Source of the DNA: Gardnerella vaginalis
GTDB lineage: Bacteria > Actinomycetota > Actinomycetes > Actinomycetales > Bifidobacteriaceae
Reading direction: 5' to 3'
Length of the DNA: 16,590 bases
Assembly (NCBI GenBank): GCA_946997215.1
Contig: CAMPUL010000026.1
Location: 1 to 16,590 of the forward strand
Part shown: positions 12,487 through 16,590 of the stretch, piece after piece
Layout: every line of letters begins with the position of its first letter
Numbering within the stretch: position 1 is the stretch's first letter
Program-made: the position numbers and the translations under genes
Notes under the pieces: generated by a model
The model's input: the letters and a program-made list of their open reading frames with translations, nothing else
The model's database searches: none
What the model was told of the DNA's origin: nothing

Positions 12487-13818
12487 ATGCAATCTAACAA
12501 CACTCACACAAAACAACTACAAGATCAAAATCAGCAAACTATTGATTTTATTCTTCAAAATCAAAACACAAACCCAAAAGAAGCTGCTCTAAAAGCGTCT
12601 AATAACCCAAACGTGAATGTTGCTTTTGCTGTTAATCAAATAAGCGGAAAGCAGATTGCAAAAACAAAACTGCCAATGTGGTATAAAAACAATCAAGTTA
12701 TTTACCCATCACATATTTCTATGGAACAGTGCTCGTCGCAAGCAACCGCGCAATATAAAGCACGCATCGCAAATCGTCTTATAAAAAACAACAATATTGA
12801 TAAGTGCAAAACAACTCTAATCGACTTAACTGGCGGATTTGGAGTAGATTGCGCAATTATGAGCCAAGAGTTTTGCAAAGCCATTTGCGTAGAAACTCAA
12901 GAAGAACTATCGGCCATAAGCCAGCACAATATGACTGTTATGCGCTTAAACAATGTTCAATGCGTAAACTCAACAAGCGTAGAAGTGCTAGAAAAAGTAG
13001 ACTACGCAACGATTATTTATATTGACCCAGCAAGACGAGATAAAAGTGGAGCTAGAACGTACGCGATTAAAGATTGCACGCCTAATGTTTTAGAGCTAAA
13101 ACCACGCATGCTGCAAGTAGCGAAATTTGTGATTATTAAACTATCTCCAATGCTTGATTGGAGAAAAGCTGTTTGCGATTTTTGTGGAAACGTTAGTCAA
13201 GTACACATTGTTTCACACAATAACGAGTGCAAAGAACTGCTTTTAGTGTTGGACTCAAACATGAATTCAACTATTGAAGTTTATTGCGCAAACAATGACT
13301 CAATAACCGTTTTTAACGCAAAATACAATCCAGACTTAAATAAAGTAGAAGAAGCGCAAGAGACACAAAAATCGCAGGAATCACACATAAAAAACGAGCA
13401 AAACTCAAATGATTCAAATGATTCAAATGTTTTAATAAGCGATTGGAAAAACTGTGCTAAATATGTTTATGAGCCAAACTCTTCAATTATGAAGTCGGGA
13501 TGCTTTAAGATTTTAAGCTCTAAATACAACGTGATTCAAATCGCAAGCAACAGCCACGTTTTTATATCTTGCGAATATAAATCAGATTTTCCTGGAAACA
13601 TTTGGAAGATAGACAATATTTGTAGCTTAAACAAAAAAGAAATCAGCAAAGCTCTTTCTAAAATAACCTACGCAAATATTGCAACATACAATTTTCCGAT
13701 AAGCGTAAACGACTTAAAGAAAAGACTTAAGCTAAAAGACGGTGGAAGCACTAGGATTATTGCAACTACCGATTCTAAAAATAACCATATTCTTATTTGT
13801 GCAAGCAAAGCGGAGTAA
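12487..13818 (+). CDS. THUMP-like-domain class I SAM methyltransferase
   Basis: 443-aa predicted S-adenosylmethionine-dependent methyltransferase, substrate unknown (possibly RNA). An N-terminal helical domain (about 18-100) contains DFILQNQNTNPKEAALKA and IYPSHISMEQCSSQATAQYK. The Rossmann core starts at 110 with LIDLTGGFGVD (SAM motif I, 111-121), followed by the acidic ETQEEL (136-141), the active-site-like YIDPARRDKSGARTY (178-192), KLSPMLDW (218-225) and HNNECKELL (244-252). Residues ~285-316 are a Gln/Ser/Asn-rich insert, in part encoded by a 9-bp tandem repeat. The C-terminal part (about 360-440, ending KKRLKLKDGGSTRIIATT) is the THUMP-like domain. This architecture is, from memory, best known from Bacteroidota (PG_1098-type proteins). 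The start at 12487 is bounded by an in-frame TAA at 12463-12465; no Shine-Dalgarno is visible. AT-rich codon use. Confidence 0.87.
   Translation: MQSNNTHTKQLQDQNQQTIDFILQNQNTNPKEAALKASNNPNVNVAFAVNQISGKQIAKTKLPMWYKNNQVIYPSHISMEQCSSQATAQYKARIANRLIKNNNIDKCKTTLIDLTGGFGVDCAIMSQEFCKAICVETQEELSAISQHNMTVMRLNNVQCVNSTSVEVLEKVDYATIIYIDPARRDKSGARTYAIKDCTPNVLELKPRMLQVAKFVIIKLSPMLDWRKAVCDFCGNVSQVHIVSHNNECKELLLVLDSNMNSTIEVYCANNDSITVFNAKYNPDLNKVEEAQETQKSQESHIKNEQNSNDSNDSNVLISDWKNCAKYVYEPNSSIMKSGCFKILSSKYNVIQIASNSHVFISCEYKSDFPGNIWKIDNICSLNKKEISKALSKITYANIATYNFPISVNDLKKRLKLKDGGSTRIIATTDSKNNHILICASKAE
13405..13429 (+). repeat. 9-bp tandem repeat inside the methyltransferase gene
   Basis: TCAAATGAT is repeated about 2.8 times, encoding SNDSNDSN in the linker insert. 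Length changes stay in frame because the unit is 9 bp. Confidence 0.75.
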
Positions 13819-13863
13819 TAAACACACAAAATACGCAAAACACACAAAGTACGCATATAAAAA

Positions 13864-13890
13864 TGGCTGCACGCTTATTACATGCAGCCA
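13864..13890 (-). terminator. Terminator of crgA
   Basis: TGGCTGCA (13864-13871) pairs with TGCAGCCA (13883-13890) around an 11-nt loop. Read on the minus strand the stem is followed by TTTTTATA, so it terminates the crgA transcript. On the plus strand no T run follows, so it is less suited to the methyltransferase gene. Confidence 0.75.
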
Positions 13891-13906
13891 AAATCAAATT
13901 ATCTAC

Positions 13907-13942
13907 AAGCTATATAAAGCTATCAAGCTATCTATAAGCTAT
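13907..13942 (-). repeat. Four ATAGCTT words at the 3' end of crgA
   Basis: AAGCTAT on the plus strand (ATAGCTT on the minus) starts at 13907, 13917, 13925 and 13936; the last overlaps the crgA stop codon (13939-13941). The same word, in the same orientation relative to transcription, forms the core of the tandem arrays after the sortase gene, and occurs once just past the 69-aa gene (11138-11144). Confidence 0.65.
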
Positions 13943-14340
13943 CTCCAGCACATTGTCATTAAGAACCCAGCCATAACCAAGCATGCTGCAATCAAAAGAT
14001 TAAACGCTCCAATTCCTGGAATTGGCAAAGCAGGATTCAAGTAATAAATAACAGCCCAGAACAAGCCAACAATCATAAGCGTGCAAAATAGTGGAACAAA
14101 CCATCCAGCGTTAGCTTTAGTGCCCTTAATGGACTCTTCCACTCTGCGAGTATTTTCTTCTTGACGCTTCATCATGCGCTGTATTTGCGGAGACAACGAC
14201 TCTTTATCGGCAGTTGCATTCAAAACAGCTTCAACCTGTTCCATAGGAACACCATACAAGTCTTCTTTAGAAGAGTTTTGAGATTCATCCACATCGGCAG
14301 ATGAAGTGGTGTTCGATTTATTCAATTCTTCGTCAGCCAT
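13939..14340 (-). CDS. crgA: Cell division protein CrgA
   Basis: Small membrane protein that in Mycobacterium and Streptomyces associates with FtsZ, FtsQ, FtsI and CwsA and influences septation. 133 aa. The family hallmark is all in the last 60 residues: GWFVPLFCTLMIVGLFW (TM1, 79-101), YYLNPALPIPGIGAFNLL (99-116), and TM2 (112-130) ending MAGFLMTMCWR at the C-terminus. Residues 1-75 form a long Ser/Asp/Glu-rich hydrophilic N-terminal extension containing YGVPMEQVEAVL; other CrgA proteins are usually only ~80-95 aa, so this cytoplasmic tail is unusually long. The ATG at 14338-14340 has only a distant GGAG. It is divergent from the DUF881-sortase operon, with 67 bp between the starts. Confidence 0.92.
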   Translation of the reverse strand: MADEELNKSNTTSSADVDESQNSSKEDLYGVPMEQVEAVLNATADKESLSPQIQRMMKRQEENTRRVEESIKGTKANAGWFVPLFCTLMIVGLFWAVIYYLNPALPIPGIGAFNLLIAACLVMAGFLMTMCWR

Positions 14341-14372
14341 AACAGTAACACTCCAATCAATCGGCTACACGC

Positions 14373-14381
14373 TATAATAAT
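14373..14381. promoter_or_regulatory. Overlapping divergent -10 elements, crgA / DUF881
   Basis: TATAAT (14373-14378, plus strand) is a consensus -10 some 30 bp before the DUF881 start. The same bases read TATTAT on the minus strand, about 35 bp before the crgA start. No convincing -35 was found on either side. If both are used, the two promoters are mutually exclusive. Confidence 0.5.
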
Positions 14382-14407
14382 AGTTACACTCGAACGCAAG
14401 AAGAAGA

Positions 14408-15208
14408 ATGGGTATTATGGCAAAACAAACAGGTAAACACGGCGCTAGAAAATCGCTGTTAGGAAGCATTGCCGTTGCCCTAGCAATTTGTTTTACTGGT
14501 TACTTATTCGTTACTAATTTGCGCATAAATCGTACTGCATTCGTAACTTCCGATACGGGGCAAATGGTGGAAAGAAATTCTCAAAGAGCAAAAGCTTTGC
14601 GAGAAGATGTTAAAGAGTTAGATTCTAAAATTAATCTTCTAAACAAAACGTTAACGAGTAGCCCAAGCGGGTCCGATTCTTCCGACGATACTGGCGCAAG
14701 CACAATGCTCCCAGCAATACAAGGACCAGGAATTACGGTAACACTAAACGATTCGCCACTTTGGAAAACTGCCGTAAACGGGTCTGGAAGCTCCGCAAAC
14801 ATAAATGACTATGTAATTCACCAACAAGATATAGAAGCCGTTGTAAATGCACTCTGGAAAGGCGGAGCGGAGGCTATAACAATTCAGGGTCAAAGAATCT
14901 TGTTTAATTCAGCTGTTGTTTGTATTGGAAATGTGCTTATGTTGCAAGGCCATCAGTACTCGCCACCGTATAGAATATCTGCTATTGGTTCAATAGAAGA
15001 CATGATAGAATCGTTGGATAATTCTCCAGCAATTCAAACATATAAAGACTATGTCAGTACTTTTGGACTGGGATGGAAAGTGGAAAAAAGGGGAAACTTA
15101 AAGTTCTTAGAGTCGTCTGCCCTATTGCAGCCTCTAAGGTTTGCTTCGGTTCCAAAAGATGCAGATATTATTGACAATATTCCCCAACACCATTCCACCA
15201 AACAATAA
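14408..15208 (+). CDS. DUF881 family protein
   Basis: 266-aa membrane-anchored extracytoplasmic protein. A short basic N-terminus (KQTGKHGARK) precedes one transmembrane anchor (18-37). A coiled coil of about 52-83 follows (VERNSQRAKALREDVKELDS). The DUF881 domain comprises LPAIQGPGITVTLNDSP (101-117), VIHQQDIEAVVNALWKGGAE (136-155), AITIQGQRI (156-164), PPYRISAIG (186-194) and GLGWKVEK (220-227). The family occurs beside crgA and the class E sortase in Mycobacterium (Rv0012) and Streptomyces; its role is unknown, possibly envelope or septum related. The start could be ATG 14408 or ATG 14417 (MAKQTG); a purine tract, AAGAAGAAG, precedes the first. The stop at 15208 is nine bases before the sortase ATG, so the two are co-transcribed. 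Confidence 0.9.
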   Translation: MGIMAKQTGKHGARKSLLGSIAVALAICFTGYLFVTNLRINRTAFVTSDTGQMVERNSQRAKALREDVKELDSKINLLNKTLTSSPSGSDSSDDTGASTMLPAIQGPGITVTLNDSPLWKTAVNGSGSSANINDYVIHQQDIEAVVNALWKGGAEAITIQGQRILFNSAVVCIGNVLMLQGHQYSPPYRISAIGSIEDMIESLDNSPAIQTYKDYVSTFGLGWKVEKRGNLKFLESSALLQPLRFASVPKDADIIDNIPQHHSTKQ

Positions 15209-15213
15209 AGGAG
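15206..15213 (+). promoter_or_regulatory. Shine-Dalgarno of the sortase, overlapping the DUF881 stop
   Basis: TAAAGGAG: the DUF881 stop codon TAA runs straight into an AAAGGAG ribosome site just ahead of the ATG at 15218. This supports translational coupling. Confidence 0.8.
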
Positions 15214-15217
15214 TAAA

Positions 15218-16333
15218 ATGAAGCGTTCTAACTACAAGCACGAACGTAGCGAAGCCAAAACAACAAAGGCTAGTGCACTTTGGACAATAGCTGGCGTTGT
15301 TGGAGAACTTCTTATAGCTTTTGCAGTTGTTTGCGCATTGTACATTGTCTGGCAAATGTGGTGGACGGGCGCTCAATCTGAGCATGTACAGTTTGAAACC
15401 AGAGAGGCTGTTTCATGGAAGAATCCTGCTGCTGGCAAAAAAACCAAGATTGCTCTTCCTCAAGTAGACGATCCTCCTAAATTGCAAAGAGTAAAGTATG
15501 GAGAACTTCTTGCTCGAGCATACATTCCTAGGTTTGGCGATCAATGGGAGCGCAATATTGTTGAAGGCGTTAGCCTAGAAATATTAAACAGGCGAGGACT
15601 TGCACACTTCCCTAAAACAGAGATGCCGGGAGAAATCGGAAACATTGCTATTAGTGGTCACCGAAACGGCTACGGCCAGCCTTTAGCAGACGTTGACCGA
15701 TTCCAAAAGGGCGACCCTATTATTATTCGTACAAAAGATTATTGGTTCGTTTATAAGTACGTTACACACAAGATTGTTAGACCAGATCAAAGTGAAGTTC
15801 TTGATCAAGACCCAATAAATCACAGCAAGAATCCTAAAAAGCGCATGATTACGCTTGTTACTTGTGAGCCAAAATATTCAACTCCTAAGTTCCGCTTTAT
15901 TAGCTTTGGCGAGTTTGATTATTGGGCTAAGGTTTCCGATGGTATTCCTAAAGAGCTTTCTACAGTAGATTCAAATGGTCAAGTTAAGTTTGTAAATAAC
16001 GAACAGCAGTCTTTGGCTTCTAAGCTCGATTCGCTTGTTCCAGTTATGCTTATTGCTATAGTTGCGTACATTATTATCTTCGCTGCAGCAGCTGTCGCTT
16101 GGCAATGGCCTCTAAGACGTCAAATCCGAGCTGGATTAAAGCCAAAGCCAGAATTCAGCATTTTTGGCGGACTTATGCGATTGCAGCCTGGTATTTTGCC
16201 AATAAGATTAGTTCTTTGCGCACTAATCTACGTAACAGCAATTGCAATTCTTATGCAATGGATATATCCGTTTGTTTCTGCAACAGTTCCATTCTTAAGA
16301 GAAATGTCTGCATATACAACAACGATTTATTAA
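15218..16333 (+). CDS. srtE: Class E sortase
   Basis: Membrane transpeptidase that joins LPXTG/LAXTG-type proteins to the cell wall. 371 aa. TM1 is at 22-45, preceded by a basic tail (MKRSNYKHER). The sortase barrel (about 95-240) begins ARAYIPRFGDQWERNIVEG. The catalytic residues are present: His148 in ISGHRNGYG, Cys216 in TLVTCEP and Arg226 in KFRFISFG. Unlike minimal sortases it has a C-terminal membrane region, with two hydrophobic segments at 272-296 and 328-350 separated by a basic loop (RRQIRAGLKPKPEF). It is the second gene of the DUF881 operon. In related actinobacteria a trpG-like gene and pknB follow; only repeats are visible here before the window ends. No LPXTG substrate gene is in the window. 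The symbol srtE is used in the class sense. Confidence 0.92.
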   Translation: MKRSNYKHERSEAKTTKASALWTIAGVVGELLIAFAVVCALYIVWQMWWTGAQSEHVQFETREAVSWKNPAAGKKTKIALPQVDDPPKLQRVKYGELLARAYIPRFGDQWERNIVEGVSLEILNRRGLAHFPKTEMPGEIGNIAISGHRNGYGQPLADVDRFQKGDPIIIRTKDYWFVYKYVTHKIVRPDQSEVLDQDPINHSKNPKKRMITLVTCEPKYSTPKFRFISFGEFDYWAKVSDGIPKELSTVDSNGQVKFVNNEQQSLASKLDSLVPVMLIAIVAYIIIFAAAAVAWQWPLRRQIRAGLKPKPEFSIFGGLMRLQPGILPIRLVLCALIYVTAIAILMQWIYPFVSATVPFLREMSAYTTTIY

Positions 16334-16339
16334 TTCGCT

Positions 16340-16404
16340 TCTAATAAGCTAGGAATCTATTAGTTTACAGTTTACTTATCTAATTAGTTTTCTAGCTTAT
16401 TAGA
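16340..16404. repeat. 13-bp perfect inverted repeat 3' of the sortase gene
   Basis: TCTAATAAGCTAG (16340-16352) pairs with CTAGCTTATTAGA (16392-16404), extendable by a G·T and two A-T pairs, around a loop of about 36 nt. There is no T run after the right arm, so it is a weak candidate for a classic terminator. The right arm contains TAGCTTATTA, the unit of the tandem array that follows. Confidence 0.75.
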
Positions 16405-16434
16405 CTGCAAGCAGCTTATAAATCATTGGTTTGC

Positions 16435-16499
16435 TAGCTTATTAAAATAGCTTATTAAAATAGCTTATTAAAATAGCTTATTAAAACAGCTTATTAAAA
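16435..16499. repeat. 13-bp tandem array, five copies
   Basis: TAGCTTATTAAAA: four perfect copies (16435-16447, 16448-16460, 16461-16473, 16474-16486) and a fifth with one change (CAGCTTATTAAAA, 16487-16499). Non-coding, AT-rich and without spacers, so not CRISPR. Confidence 0.93.
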
Positions 16500-16519
16500 C
16501 ACAAGCCTATTAATCTTAG

Positions 16520-16590
16520 TAGCTTACAAGTTAAATAGCTTACAAGTTAAATAGCTTACAAGTTAAATAGCTTACAAGTTAAATAGCTTA
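16520..16590. repeat. 16-bp tandem array, four copies plus partial, continues off window
   Basis: TAGCTTACAAGTTAAA: four perfect copies (16520-16535, 16536-16551, 16552-16567, 16568-16583) and the first seven bases of a fifth at the window edge. It shares the TAGCTTA start with the preceding 13-bp array, suggesting both arose from one seed by different slippage events. Confidence 0.93.

Noticed and set aside
13742..14044. 100-aa plus-strand frame over the methyltransferase 3' end and crgA
   Set aside because: It overlaps two well-supported genes in other frames, has no ribosome site, and contains low-complexity Lys/Ile sequence from AT-rich DNA.
16435..16590. CRISPR-like array
   Set aside because: The 13-mer and 16-mer units are directly contiguous with no unique spacers, and no cas genes are present; they are simple tandem repeats.

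Overview
The window looks like a chromosomal segment of a low-GC member of the Bifidobacteriaceae, most likely Gardnerella. The pointers are family-level: actinobacterial genes (DUF3073 protein, SCP-like protein, CrgA, DUF881 protein, class E sortase) carried in DNA with an AT-rich composition, bifidobacterial-looking glycogen phosphorylase and PEP carboxylase, and Asn/Ser/Lys-rich protein sequence. The genus call is inference from composition and protein feel, not from a database search. No phage, IS element, CRISPR array, rRNA or tRNA was seen.

Layout, left to right. (1) 1-2695, minus: PEP carboxylase, missing only its last ~20 codons at the window edge. (2) 2902-4689, plus: ThrE-type amino-acid exporter, apparently read from a leaderless GTG mRNA, convergent across a perfect 13-bp terminator stem with (3) tryptophanyl-tRNA synthetase (4778-5869, minus). 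(4) DUF3073 protein (6025-6450, plus), convergent with an SCP-like protein (6557-7021, minus). (5) Glycogen/maltodextrin phosphorylase (7265-9748, plus), with its own strong terminator. (6) An isolated, AT-rich gene for an unrecognised four-helix membrane protein (9949-11040, plus), whose C-terminus is four perfect IxxNTxx heptads. (7) A 69-residue single-pass membrane protein (11144-11353, minus) divergent from a rhomboid protease (11571-12272, plus). (8) A 214-bp intergenic region packed with DnaA boxes and palindromes. (9) A THUMP-like-domain methyltransferase of a type best known from Bacteroidota (12487-13818, plus). (10) crgA (13939-14340, minus), divergent from a two-gene operon of a DUF881 protein and a class E sortase (14408-16333, plus). 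(11) A 3' region of short tandem repeats running off the window.

Themes. Central carbon metabolism is represented by anaplerosis (ppc) and glycogen breakdown (glgP). The right half, rhomboid - crgA - DUF881 - srtE, is the envelope/division cluster that in Mycobacterium and Streptomyces lies close to dnaA/oriC and is followed by trpG and pknB. That makes the DnaA-box cluster at about 12.3-12.44 kb especially notable as a candidate origin or DnaA-responsive locus. Two translation styles are visible: strong Shine-Dalgarno genes (ppc, trpS, DUF3073, glgP, the 363-aa gene, the 69-aa gene, sortase), and genes with a -10 box only 6-8 nt before the start codon and no Shine-Dalgarno (thrE, SCP-like, rhomboid).

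After start correction no gene-free stretch exceeds 300 bases. The larger gaps hold promoters, terminators, dyads or repeats as listed.
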